Source: Acidobacteriota bacterium (GTDB lineage Bacteria; Acidobacteriota; Thermoanaerobaculia; Multivoradales; JAHEKO01). Taken from it: DNA of 43,502 bases. Numbering within the stretch: position 1 is the first letter of the stretch; each line of letters starts with the position of its first letter. Of this stretch, positions 22,631 through 31,480 are shown one piece after another. The stretch covers positions 1 through 43,502 of the forward strand of contig JAOTWP010000019.1 in the NCBI GenBank assembly GCA_029862975.1. The letters run 5' to 3'. The notes below the pieces were generated by a model. That model saw only the letters and a list, made by a program, of their open reading frames with translations. It had not been told where the DNA came from and did no database searches. The translations under genes and the position numbers were made by a program.

Positions 22631-23719
22631 ATGTCCAGACACGGCAGGAAGAGGTCCCGACGGCAGCACCGGCGCAAGGCGGCGGGCGCCGCTCCGGGGA
22701 CCCTGCACCTCGAGCCGGACGCACCGCGGCCCGTGATCCGGGTCATCGCGTACGGACCCGAAGGAATGATCGAGGAAGACGTCCAGCGACCCGCCGAGCT
22801 CGCCGCCTACCTCGAGGCCTGGCCCGTGACCTGGATCAACGTCGACGGGCTGGGGGACGAGGCGACCCTGTGGGCGCTGGCCGAGGTCTTCGGCCTCCAT
22901 CGCCTCGCCCTCGAGGACGTCGTAAGCCCGGGCCAGCGGCCCAAGGTGGAGGCCTACGACGACTGCCTATTCATCGTCGCGCGGATGCCGGCGGTGAACG
23001 GCCACGAGGAGACGGAGCAGCTCGGCCTGTTTCTGGGCAAGTCGTTCGTCCTCACCTTCCAGGAGCGGCCGGGAGACTGCTTCGACGGCGTGCGGGCGCG
23101 GATCCGGCAAGGCAGTGCCGTGATCCGGCGCTCGGGCCCCGACTACCTGGCCTACGCCCTCGTCGACGCCGTCATCGACGCCTACTTCCCGGTCCTCGAG
23201 CAGGTTCACGACGAGCTCGAGCTGCTCGACGAAGAGGTGCTCGAGAGCCCGCAGCGCGACACGGTCTCGAAGATCCACGAGGCCAAGCACCGGCTGCAGG
23301 CCCTGCGCCGGGCCATCGGCCCGCACCGCGAGGCGATCAACTCGCTGCTGCGCGACTCGGCGGACTTCGTCCGGCCCGAGACGTCGATCTACCTGCGGGA
23401 CTGCTACGACCACCTGATCCGGCTCTCCGAGCGGGTCGAGGTCTACCGCGAGCAATGCGCCGACCTCTTGAGCATCTATCTCACGATCGTGTCGAATCGC
23501 ATGAACGAGGTGATGAAGGTGCTCACGATCATCGCCACGATCTTCATCCCCCTGAGCTTCATCGCCGGCCTCTACGGGATGAACTTCAACCCCGAGATCT
23601 CGCGGTGGAACATGCCCGAGCTCAACTGGGTGCTCGGCTACCCTTTCGCGCTCGCCGTGATGGCCGGGACGGCCGGCGTCCTGGTCTTCTACTTCTGGCG
23701 CAAGGGTTGGTTCGACTAG
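22631..23719 (+). CDS. corA: CorA-family magnesium/cobalt transporter
   Basis: 362 residues. The N-terminal cytoplasmic domain starts after a basic leader (SRHGRKRSRRQHRRKAAG) with RVIAYGPEGMIEEDV. A long stalk helix region and two C-terminal transmembrane helices follow. The signature Y-G-M-N lies at about residue 315, followed by FNPEIS and the second helix (YPFALAVMAGTAGVLVFYFWRKGWFD), ending close to the membrane as usual. Pentameric inner-membrane channel for Mg2+. It is the first gene of a run of three ion or solute transporters. Confidence 0.95.
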   Translation: MSRHGRKRSRRQHRRKAAGAAPGTLHLEPDAPRPVIRVIAYGPEGMIEEDVQRPAELAAYLEAWPVTWINVDGLGDEATLWALAEVFGLHRLALEDVVSPGQRPKVEAYDDCLFIVARMPAVNGHEETEQLGLFLGKSFVLTFQERPGDCFDGVRARIRQGSAVIRRSGPDYLAYALVDAVIDAYFPVLEQVHDELELLDEEVLESPQRDTVSKIHEAKHRLQALRRAIGPHREAINSLLRDSADFVRPETSIYLRDCYDHLIRLSERVEVYREQCADLLSIYLTIVSNRMNEVMKVLTIIATIFIPLSFIAGLYGMNFNPEISRWNMPELNWVLGYPFALAVMAGTAGVLVFYFWRKGWFD

Positions 23720-23783
23720 CCCCGATGGCCGCGACCGTTCCGCAGCCCGCCGGAGGCTCCGTGTCGACGATCGGCAGGACCTC

Positions 23784-26018
23784 GTGAGCGAGCCCGAGGA
23801 GGGGCTCGGCCGGTCGCTGGGGCTGTGGGGCGCCACGGGCATCGGGGTCGGCGCCATCGTCGGCGGCGGCATCCTGGCGCTGGCCGGCGTGGCGTTCGCG
23901 GCCACGGGCCCGGGCGCCATGGCGGCGTTCGCGCTCAACGGGCTCATCGCCGCGCTCACGGCGCTGAGCTTCGCCGAGCTGGCGTCGGCGTTTCCCGAGT
24001 CGGGCGGCACCTACACCTTCGCCAAGAAGACGCTCTCCGGCGAGGCCGCCTTCATGGTCGGCTGGGTCGTCTGGCTGGCCTCGATCGTGGCCGCCGTGCT
24101 CTACGCCCTGGGCTTCGCCTCCTATGCGTCCTTCGCCGCCGTCCAGCTCTGGCCGCTGACCGGGAGCGCCGCGCCGGCCTGGATCGAGAGCCGCGGCGCG
24201 CTGCTCGCGCTGGCGATCCTCGCCACCGCCGCGTACGCGCTCCTGCTCTTCCGCAAGGCCGCCGGCGGCGGGATGTGGGCGACGGTCGGCAAGGTCGTCC
24301 TCTTCGTCGTGCTCATCGCCGGCGGCTTCTGGGCGCTCGCCGGCGAGACCCCGGCGAGCGTCGGCGGGCGGCTGACGCCCTTCTTCCCGGGCGGCTCGAT
24401 CGGCCTCTTCCAGGCCATGGGCTATACCTTCATCGCGCTCCAGGGGTTCGACCTCATCGCCGCCGTGGGCGGGGAGGTCCGCGACCCGCGGCGGACGATC
24501 CCGCGGGCGATGTTCCTCTCGCTGGCGGCGGCGATGGCGATCTACCTGCCGTTCCTCTTCGTCGTCGCCACGGTGGGCGTCGAGCCGGGAGACTCGATCA
24601 CCGCCCTCAGCGCGGCGGACCCGGCGACCGTCGTGGCGTCGGCGGTCCGCGCCTACCTGGGCCCCTTCGGCTTCTGGCTCGTGATCGTGGCCGCCATCCT
24701 CTCCATGCTGTCGGCCCTGCACGCCAACCTGCTGGCGGCGTCGCGGGTGGCGCTGACCATGGCTCGCGACCGCAGCCTGCCGCACGCGCTCGGCGACCTC
24801 CACCGCAACCGGGGCACGCCGGCGATCGCCATCCTCGTGACCTGCCTGATGGCCGTCGTCATTCTCGTCCTCGTTCCCGACGTGCCGGTCGCCGGCGCCG
24901 TGGCGAGCCTCATCTTCCTCGTCTCGTTCGCCCTGGCGCACGGCATCGACATCCTGATGCGCAGGCGGGGCGGGGCCGCGAAGGACGCCTTCCGGGTGCC
25001 GGGCTTCCCGCTCGTGCCGCTGGCCGGGGGGGCCGCCTGCGTGGGGCTCGCCCTCTACCAGGGTTTCGCCGTGCCCAGCGCCGGGCTCATCGCCCTGCTC
25101 TGGCTGGGCTTCGGCTTCGGCCTCTACTTCTTCCTCTTCTCCGAGCGGGCCGTCGTCGTCGCCGCCTCGGCGGAGGGCCTCGACCCGGACCTGGTCCGCC
25201 TGCGGGGCAGGGCGCCCCTGGTGCTCGTGCCGATCGCCAAGCCGGCGAGCACGCCGGCCATGGTCGAGCTGGCCCACGCGCTGACCCCGCCGAAGATCGG
25301 CCGGGTGCTCCTCCACACCGTCGTCCAGCCGCCCGGGCAGTGGGAGCGCGGCGATCTCGCGCAACAGCTCGTCGACGTCGAGGCGATCCTCAATCAGTCG
25401 CTGTCCCTGTCCCTGTCACTCCCCTCCGGGTCGACGCCGGAGTGGCTCACGACCGTCGCCGGCGACCCCTGGGCCGAGATCGCCCGGGTGGCGAAGGTCC
25501 ACCGCTGCGAGAGCCTCCTCGTCGGCCTCGGCCGGCTCTCCCGCGAGATGATGAGCAACCGGGTCGAGGACCTGATCAACGCCGTCCAGTCGGATGTCGT
25601 CATCCTGCGCTGCCCGGAGGGGTGGACGCCGACCGTGGCCGGGAAGCTCCTCGTCCCGGTCGGCGGCCGGCGCGATCAGAGCGTGCTGCGGGCTCGCCTG
25701 CTGGCCAACCTGGCCCGCAACCGGCCGCGGCACGTGACTTTCCTGCGGGTGCTTCCGGCCAGCGCCTCGGAGCGGGAGCACCGGGCGGCCGAGAAGGGAC
25801 TCGCGCGGCTGGCTCACGACGAGGCCTCGGGGGACGTGGAGGCGCTGCTCGTCCGCGCCGACGACACCTTGGGGGCGCTCGTCGAGGCCTCGCGCCAGGC
25901 CGACCTCGTCGTTCTCGGCCTGCAGCGCCTCGCGCAACGGCGCCGGACCTTCGGCGAGCTGACCCTGCGGCTGGCGACCGAGACCTCGTGTCCTCTAATC
26001 TTGATCAGCCGGCGTTAG
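23784..26018 (+). CDS. APC-superfamily permease with C-terminal USP-like domains
   Basis: 744 residues. Residues 1 to about 455 form a 12-helix amino acid/polyamine antiporter core (GIGVGAIVGGGILALAGVAFAATGPGAM, FAELASAFPESGGTYTFAKKT, FIALQGFDLIAAVGGEVRDPRRTIPRAM). The remaining 290 residues are soluble and contain two universal-stress-protein-like units (for example DLVVLGLQRLAQRRRTFGELTLRLATETSCPLILISRR), a common tail that may bind nucleotide and regulate transport. Substrate unknown. It begins at GTG 23784, 65 bp after corA. A hexamer repeat in the gene gives SLSLSLSLP (about 25395-25425). Confidence 0.9.
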   Translation: MSEPEEGLGRSLGLWGATGIGVGAIVGGGILALAGVAFAATGPGAMAAFALNGLIAALTALSFAELASAFPESGGTYTFAKKTLSGEAAFMVGWVVWLASIVAAVLYALGFASYASFAAVQLWPLTGSAAPAWIESRGALLALAILATAAYALLLFRKAAGGGMWATVGKVVLFVVLIAGGFWALAGETPASVGGRLTPFFPGGSIGLFQAMGYTFIALQGFDLIAAVGGEVRDPRRTIPRAMFLSLAAAMAIYLPFLFVVATVGVEPGDSITALSAADPATVVASAVRAYLGPFGFWLVIVAAILSMLSALHANLLAASRVALTMARDRSLPHALGDLHRNRGTPAIAILVTCLMAVVILVLVPDVPVAGAVASLIFLVSFALAHGIDILMRRRGGAAKDAFRVPGFPLVPLAGGAACVGLALYQGFAVPSAGLIALLWLGFGFGLYFFLFSERAVVVAASAEGLDPDLVRLRGRAPLVLVPIAKPASTPAMVELAHALTPPKIGRVLLHTVVQPPGQWERGDLAQQLVDVEAILNQSLSLSLSLPSGSTPEWLTTVAGDPWAEIARVAKVHRCESLLVGLGRLSREMMSNRVEDLINAVQSDVVILRCPEGWTPTVAGKLLVPVGGRRDQSVLRARLLANLARNRPRHVTFLRVLPASASEREHRAAEKGLARLAHDEASGDVEALLVRADDTLGALVEASRQADLVVLGLQRLAQRRRTFGELTLRLATETSCPLILISRR

Positions 26019-26033
26019 GAGGCGGCCGGCGGT

Positions 26034-26039
26034 AGTCTC
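26034..26039 (+). promoter_or_regulatory. Possible -10 element (TAGTCT) upstream of the CCC homologue
   Basis: TAGTCT lies in the 42-bp gap between the APC and CCC genes, 21 nt before the ATG. The gene may have its own promoter in addition to read-through. Confidence 0.35.
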
Positions 26040-26060
26040 CCCATACGAAGCGGGAACACG

Positions 26061-28292
26061 ATGCCCGAGAACGAAGACCAGACGGCGCCACCGGCGCCCG
26101 CGACGAGCGAGAAGTTCGGCACCTTCCTGGGGGTCTACACCCCCAGCGTCCTGACCATCCTCGGGCTCATCATGTACCTGCGGTTCGGCTGGGTGGTGGG
26201 CAACGTAGGCCTGCCGCTGACCGTCCTCATCGTCCTTCTCGCCAGCTCCGTGACCCTGATCACGGCGCTGAGCGCTTCCGCCATCGCCACCAACATGAGA
26301 GTTGGCGTCGGCGGCGAGTACTACATGGTCGCCCACAGCCTGGGACTCGAGTTCGGGGGTGCCATCGGCATTCCGCTCTATCTGTGCCGCACGTTGAGCA
26401 TCACGTTCTACAGCTACGGCCTGGCCGAGTCGATCGTCAACCTGCTGCCGGCCGGCTGGGGGCCCGGTACCGAGCGCACGGTTCAGATCGTGGCGGCTCT
26501 CACCGTCGTGAGCATCACCGCGGTGGCCGGCAAGAGCGCCGGCCTGGCGCTGCGGCTCCAGATCCCGATCATGGCGGCCGTCGGGCTGTCGCTGGTCGCC
26601 CTCCTCATCGGAGTCGCGACGGGCGAGCAGCGCGCCCCGGAGCTCGTGGCGACCTACCGCACCGCGCCAGCGAGCTTCTGGTTCGTCTTCGCCGTCTTCT
26701 TCCCGGCGGTCACCGGCTTCACGGCCGGCATCGGGCTCAGCGGCGACCTCGAGAACCCGCGGCATTCCATCCCCCGCGGCACGCTCGCCGCCGTCGGCAC
26801 GGGAGCCGCCATCTACCTGCTGATCCCCATCCTGCTCTCCGTGACCGGTCGCATCGACGTCGCCGAGCTGGCGCAACCGGGGCTTCTCGCCTGGACCGGG
26901 GTGGCGTTCCTTGGCGCCTGGCTCGTGTATCCGGGGATGTGGGGAGCCATCCTCTCCTCGGGCTTCGGCAGCGCGCTGGGCGGGCCGCGGGTCCTCCAGG
27001 CGCTCGCCAAGGACGGGCTGGCGCCGGCCTTCCTGGCGCGGATCTCGAGCACCGGGCAGCCGGTGATCGCGACCTGGGCCAGCGCGGCGATCGCTCTGGC
27101 CGCCGTGGCCCTCGGCGGTCTGGATGCCGTGGCGCGGTTCGTCACGATCCTCTTCCTCACCCTCTACGTGGCGATCAACCTGAGCGCCGCCGCCGAGCGC
27201 TGGGGCGGCGATCCCTCCTTCCGGCCGACGATCCACGTGCCGTGGCTGGTCTCGCTCGCGGGATCGCTGGCCGCCGTGATCGTCATGTTCCTCATCAGCC
27301 CCGTGGCGTGCATCGTCGCGATCGGCCTGGAGCTCGTGCTCTACGGCTACCTCCGGCAGCGGGCGCTGCAGCGCCGCTGGGGCGACGCCTGGGCCGGCGT
27401 CTGGATGTCGCTCGCGCGCCTCGCTCTCTTGCGCTTGAAGGAGCACCGCGACGATCCCCGCAACTGGCGGCCGAACATCCTCGTCTTCGTGGGCGACCCC
27501 GAGAAGCGCATCGGCCTCGTGCGGATCGCCAACTGGTTCAGCCAGGGGCGCGGGATCGTCACCGCCGCGCAGCTCATCGAAGGCGACCTCACGCGGGACG
27601 AGCTGGACGTCCATGGCCTGCGGCGAGAGATGGACCGGGCGCTCGCCGAGGACGGACTCGTCGCCTTCGGGGAGGTCAACGTCGTGCCGGACTTCGAGGG
27701 CGGCGTCGTGAGCGCCGCGCAGGCCAACGGGATCGCCGGCCTGCAGTCCAACACGGTGCTGGCGGGCTGGCCGAAGAAGGCCGGCCGTCTGACGGCCTGG
27801 CTGCGGATCATGCGGGCGCTCTCGCGAGTCCACAAGAGCACGCTGATCACCCGCCTCAACTGGGTCCACGAGCCGGGCCAGCAGCGACGGATCGTCATCT
27901 GGTGGGGCGGCCTCGAGAACAACGGCGACATGATGCTGCTGCTCGCCCACCTCCTGAAGCTCAATCCCGAGTGGAGCGACGCGCAGATCGTCGTGCGCTC
28001 GATCGCCCGCAGCGACGAGGAGCGGGACTTCCAGGAGAAGGGTCTCCAAGCCCTGCTCGAGGAGGTCCGGATCCAGGCCGACGCGCACGTCATCACGCAG
28101 CCCGAGTCGCAGTCGATCGCCGAGGTCATCCACGCCCAGAGCGCCGGCGCCAGCCTCGTCTTCCTCGGCATGCAGGATCCGCCGCCGGGAACCGAGGAAG
28201 ACTACGCCGGGCGCCTGGAAAAGCTGGCGTCGGGCCTGCCGACGACGGTCTTCGTCCGCAACGCCGGGGAGTTCGCCGGCCGGCTCATCTGA
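26061..28292 (+). CDS. Cation-chloride cotransporter (SLC12-like) homologue
   Basis: 743 residues. A 12-helix APC-fold membrane domain begins KFGTFLGVYTPSVLTILGLIMYLRFGWVVGNVG, the hallmark of cation-chloride cotransporters, and includes FAVFFPAVTGFTAGIGLSGDLENPRHSIPRGT. A large C-terminal soluble domain follows from about residue 465 (NWRPNILVFVGDPEKRIGLVRIANWFSQGRGIVTAAQLIEGDL...DMMLLLAHLLKLN), matching the SLC12 C-terminal domain. Likely role: electroneutral transport of K+ or Na+ with Cl-, or of amino acids. It follows the APC gene and probably forms a unit with corA. Confidence 0.9.
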   Translation: MPENEDQTAPPAPATSEKFGTFLGVYTPSVLTILGLIMYLRFGWVVGNVGLPLTVLIVLLASSVTLITALSASAIATNMRVGVGGEYYMVAHSLGLEFGGAIGIPLYLCRTLSITFYSYGLAESIVNLLPAGWGPGTERTVQIVAALTVVSITAVAGKSAGLALRLQIPIMAAVGLSLVALLIGVATGEQRAPELVATYRTAPASFWFVFAVFFPAVTGFTAGIGLSGDLENPRHSIPRGTLAAVGTGAAIYLLIPILLSVTGRIDVAELAQPGLLAWTGVAFLGAWLVYPGMWGAILSSGFGSALGGPRVLQALAKDGLAPAFLARISSTGQPVIATWASAAIALAAVALGGLDAVARFVTILFLTLYVAINLSAAAERWGGDPSFRPTIHVPWLVSLAGSLAAVIVMFLISPVACIVAIGLELVLYGYLRQRALQRRWGDAWAGVWMSLARLALLRLKEHRDDPRNWRPNILVFVGDPEKRIGLVRIANWFSQGRGIVTAAQLIEGDLTRDELDVHGLRREMDRALAEDGLVAFGEVNVVPDFEGGVVSAAQANGIAGLQSNTVLAGWPKKAGRLTAWLRIMRALSRVHKSTLITRLNWVHEPGQQRRIVIWWGGLENNGDMMLLLAHLLKLNPEWSDAQIVVRSIARSDEERDFQEKGLQALLEEVRIQADAHVITQPESQSIAEVIHAQSAGASLVFLGMQDPPPGTEEDYAGRLEKLASGLPTTVFVRNAGEFAGRLI

Positions 28293-28312
28293 GCCGGCGA
28301 CCCGGAGGAGCG

Positions 28313-29530
28313 ATGGCTCGCGACCCGAGCGGCGACTCCACCGGGGCCAGGGGGCCGCTGGCGGGCTACCGCTTCGTCGAGCTCGCCGGCCTCGGCCCCA
28401 CCCAGCTGGCCGGCATGCTGCTGGCCGACATGGGGGCCGACGTCGTCCGCGTCGAGCCGCCGGGCGGCGACGGCGCGGGCATCGCTCTTCCCAGGCGGTT
28501 CGACCTCATGAGCCGCGGCCGGCGCTCCGTCGCCGTCGATCTCAAGCACGCGCAGGGGCCGGGCGTCGTGCTGCGCCTGGTCGCCGGCGCCGACGCGATC
28601 TTCGAGGGCTTCCGCCCCGGCGTGGCGGAGCGCCTGGGGCTCGGGCCGGCGGTCTGTCTCGCGCGCAACCCGCGGCTCGTCTACGGCCGCATGACGGGCT
28701 GGGGCCAGGACGGTCCGCTCGCCGGCGCCGTGGGGCACGATCCCAACTTCATCGCCCTGGCCGGCGCCCTCCACGCCATGGGCCCGCCGGACGGGCCGCC
28801 CGTCCCGCCCCTCAACCTCGTCGGCGACTTCGGCGGCGGCGCCCTCTACCTCGTCGCCGGCCTCCTCGCCGCCCTCCTCGAGGTCTCGCGCTCCGGCCGC
28901 GGCCAGGTCGTCGACGCGGCCATGGTCGACGGCGCCGCCTCGATGATGACGGTCTTCCACGGCCTGGCCGCCGCCGGCCTGTGGAACGGCCCGCGCGGCC
29001 GCAACCTGCTCGACGGCGGCGCCTACTTCCACCGCGCCTACGAGACCCGCGACGGCAAGTTCGTCGCGGTCGGCGCCCTCGAGCGCCGCTTCCACGACGC
29101 CCTGCTGCGCGCGCTCGGCATCGAGGCCGATCCGGGTGCAGGCTCGCACGTCGGGGCTCCCGAGCGCTGGCCGGTCTACGAGAAGCGGCTGGCGGCGGCC
29201 TTCAAGACGAAGACCCGCGACGAGTGGTGCGCGCTGCTCGAGGGCACCGCGGCCTGCGTCTCTCCCGCCCTGGCCCTCGACGAGGCCCCGCGCCATCCCC
29301 ACAACGAGGCCCGCGGGACCTACCTCACCATCGACGGCATCACCCAGCCGGCTCCGGCGCCCCGCTTCGACCGCACGCCCGGCGCCGTCCGCAACCCGCC
29401 GCCCGCGCGCGGCCGGGACACCCGGGCCGTGCTGGCCGAGGCGGGCTTCTCGGAGGAGGAGATCGGGGAGCTGCTGGAGCAGGACGCCATCGTCCAGGAC
29501 GAGACCGGCGCCGAGCCGCGGCGAGGCTAG
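28313..29530 (+). CDS. CaiB/BaiF (family III CoA-transferase) protein, AMACR-like
   Basis: 405 residues. The family N-terminus YRFVELAGLGPTQLAGMLLADMGADVVRVEPP is followed by LKHAQGPGVVLRLVAGADAIFEGFRPGV. GHDPNFIALAGALHAMG (H142) and VGDFGGGA (D172) match the catalytic His/Asp pair of alpha-methylacyl-CoA racemase, and a Glu in GALERRF is in the expected third position. Expected reaction: epimerisation of 2-methylacyl-CoA for beta-oxidation of branched chains; a CoA-transferase role cannot be excluded. GGAGGAG precedes the ATG. Its stop and the stop of the convergent di-haem gene share one CTAG. Confidence 0.9.
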   Translation: MARDPSGDSTGARGPLAGYRFVELAGLGPTQLAGMLLADMGADVVRVEPPGGDGAGIALPRRFDLMSRGRRSVAVDLKHAQGPGVVLRLVAGADAIFEGFRPGVAERLGLGPAVCLARNPRLVYGRMTGWGQDGPLAGAVGHDPNFIALAGALHAMGPPDGPPVPPLNLVGDFGGGALYLVAGLLAALLEVSRSGRGQVVDAAMVDGAASMMTVFHGLAAAGLWNGPRGRNLLDGGAYFHRAYETRDGKFVAVGALERRFHDALLRALGIEADPGAGSHVGAPERWPVYEKRLAAAFKTKTRDEWCALLEGTAACVSPALALDEAPRHPHNEARGTYLTIDGITQPAPAPRFDRTPGAVRNPPPARGRDTRAVLAEAGFSEEEIGELLEQDAIVQDETGAEPRRG

Positions 29531-31086
29531 CGGCGACCCCTCGCCCGGGGCCCGGAGGGCCCCTGCTTCAGCAGCTCCTCGTTCGGCCGCCGGGGGACCC
29601 GCAGGCGGCTCAGGAACTTCAGCAGCCGTTCCCGGGCGGACTCCGGCAGCGCCAGGAATGCGTCCCGTGCCGCCTGCGCCTCGCCGCCGTGGAGCTCGAT
29701 GGCCTCGAAGAGCGTCGTCGCCCGGCCGTCGTGCAGGTAGGGCGCCGTGTCGGCGACGCCCCACAGCCGGGCGGTCGTGAACTCGTCCTGCTCGAGATCC
29801 GCGCGCTCGAAGCTCTCGGCCAGGCGGGGACCCATGCGATGCCGCTTCAAGTCGGCAAAGAGCGGCACGAAGACGCCGCCCCCGGGGGCCGGCTCGAAGC
29901 CCACCGCGACGAGGTCGATCTCGAGGTAGACGTTGGCGCTCGGATCCGTCGCCACCTCGGGGTGGGCCAGCGGGATCTCGCGGGCTCGCGTCTCGAGGAA
30001 CGGTCGGTGACAGGACGCGCAGCCAATCTCGAGGAAGTGCTGCAGGCCGGCCTGCGAGTTGCCGTTCAGCGGCAGGGTTCTCGGAACGGGATTGGTGACG
30101 TCGAAGACGTGCAGCGCGCTCATCTCGAGCACGCCGATCTCGTCGGCCACCCCGTCGCCGTCCTCGTCGACGCCGCCGATGCCGTCCGGATCGACCACCT
30201 CGACCGGCTGGATGCCGAAGTGGAACTGCATGGCCGTGCGGTCGAAATCGCGCATCGAGAAGTTGTCCCCCTTGCGTCCGAAGGGGCGCACGACGAGGAC
30301 CTCCGCGGGCTCGACGCCTGTCGGGTCTTTCGGACCCACGCCCTCGACTCCCGAGAGGTCCACGTCGCCGCCGCCCAGCGCCAGCAACGTGCCGAAGTGG
30401 ACGTCGTGGGTGTCGAGCGGGACGACGGTCCCGGCCGGCGACGCGGAGGCGAGGTCCAGGAGCTCCTGCAGATCGGCCGTCATCTCCTTGGCGAGCAGCT
30501 CGACGCCGCCGCCGCCGAACAGGAACGGCGGGTTGGCGAAGCGGCCGTTGAAGTCGGCCGCGCCGTCCGCCTCCAGCACGAGATCGGGATCGTGCCCCGG
30601 CTGATGGGAGACCCGGTCGTCGGCCGCGTCCGCGACGTCGATCAGGCTCGGCATGATGATCGCGTTCTGCACCATGCCGCCGACCCCACCGATGCCGAGC
30701 TGGGGCGGGTTCGTCCGGTGGCTGACGATCGAATGGCATTCGTTGCAGCTCTGCGCGTCCAGCCCGTTCACGCGCAGCAGCTGACCGTTCCCCTGCAGGG
30801 TCGGGCGATGTCCGAACGCGACGGGGTCCTCGAGCCACTCGGCGGGATCGAAAGGACCGTCGCCGTAGCCGTCTTCGCGGGTGAAGCGTCCGGTGAACAC
30901 CTCGAGGCCCGCCCGCCGGACCTCCTCGAGGCCCGCGGCGCCGCGATCGATCGCCTCCGCAATGTCGGCCGGATGCTTCCAGCCCGGGTACGAGGCCCCC
31001 CATTCCCCCTCCTGCCCGAAGACCCCCACGGCCACAAGGCCAGGCGTCAGAGCGGCCAACCCGAGAACCGCATGCTTCCTTCTCAT
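29527..31086 (-). CDS. Di-haem oxidoreductase (DHOR/putative thiol oxidoreductase family)
   Basis: 519 residues. A signal peptide (MRRKHAVLGLAALTPGLVAVGVFG) is followed by two c-type haem motifs: C-N-E-C-H (114-118) and C-A-S-C-H (356-360). DTAPYLHDGRATTLFEAIELHGGEA near the C-terminus is the conserved terminal block of this family. A Dx(D/N)xDG-like stretch (DEDGDGVADE) may bind calcium. The protein is exported and probably a periplasmic electron-transfer or peroxidase-type enzyme; substrate not known. A strong AGGAGGA lies upstream of the ATG at 31086. It is convergent with the AMACR-like gene. Confidence 0.88.
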   Translation of the reverse strand: MRRKHAVLGLAALTPGLVAVGVFGQEGEWGASYPGWKHPADIAEAIDRGAAGLEEVRRAGLEVFTGRFTREDGYGDGPFDPAEWLEDPVAFGHRPTLQGNGQLLRVNGLDAQSCNECHSIVSHRTNPPQLGIGGVGGMVQNAIIMPSLIDVADAADDRVSHQPGHDPDLVLEADGAADFNGRFANPPFLFGGGGVELLAKEMTADLQELLDLASASPAGTVVPLDTHDVHFGTLLALGGGDVDLSGVEGVGPKDPTGVEPAEVLVVRPFGRKGDNFSMRDFDRTAMQFHFGIQPVEVVDPDGIGGVDEDGDGVADEIGVLEMSALHVFDVTNPVPRTLPLNGNSQAGLQHFLEIGCASCHRPFLETRAREIPLAHPEVATDPSANVYLEIDLVAVGFEPAPGGGVFVPLFADLKRHRMGPRLAESFERADLEQDEFTTARLWGVADTAPYLHDGRATTLFEAIELHGGEAQAARDAFLALPESARERLLKFLSRLRVPRRPNEELLKQGPSGPRARGRR

Positions 31087-31190
31087 CAGATTCCTCCTCT
31101 GTTCCGGCGTCTCCCGAACCTCCATGGGGCATCGCCGCCGTCGCTGACGGACGCCGTACGAAGGCACGGCGCCACGACCGAAGCGGCCCC

Positions 31191-31241
31191 TCGCGGGACG
31201 GTGCTGGACCACCGCGACGGATCGCCGCCCTCGGAGATCAC
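31191..31241 (-). pseudogene. Possible remnant of a DGFESGD-type C-terminal tag
   Basis: The minus-strand frame gives ISEGGDPSRWSSTVP followed by CGA where a stop would be expected. It resembles the tags ending at 8312 and 18567. The frame upstream (PGGFWTFPRGPPHW) is not recognisable and probably frameshifted. Confidence 0.3.
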
Positions 31242-31455
31242 CCAATGCGGCGGGCCGCGCGGAAACGTCCAGAAGCCCCCGGGCGAGCCGTCGAAGTCCT
31301 GACGGGCGCATCGTCTTGGCTCCTTGCCTCCGAGGTCCCGCCGGCCAGCGTTCTCGGTGCCATGCTTGCCGATGCCGCCGGGCTCCCCTATGAAAGCGGC
31401 AACACGGGAGTCCTGGCCGACCGCCACGGCCGCGGCCCTCCGGGCTCCCGACTGA

Positions 31456-31461
31456 TAGCCT
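31456..31461 (+). promoter_or_regulatory. Possible -10 element (TAGCCT) of pcm
   Basis: TGaTAGCCT lies 19 nt upstream of the ATG, but the G-rich Shine-Dalgarno (31463-31472) would then sit at or over the transcription start, so this is tentative. Confidence 0.25.
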
Positions 31462-31480
31462 CGGGGGGGAGGCCACGGCT

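Larger units (their letters stand above)
31087..31480. other. Divergent intergenic region, 394 bp
   Basis: Lies between the di-haem oxidoreductase and pcm. It has no clear gene. On the minus strand 31191-31241 reads ISEGGDPSRWSSTVP, resembling a decayed C-terminal tag. A TAGCCT hexamer (31456-31461) precedes pcm. Confidence 0.55.

Noticed and set aside
29527..29530. Shared CTAG stop of two convergent genes
   Set aside because: Common in compact genomes; no functional meaning inferred.
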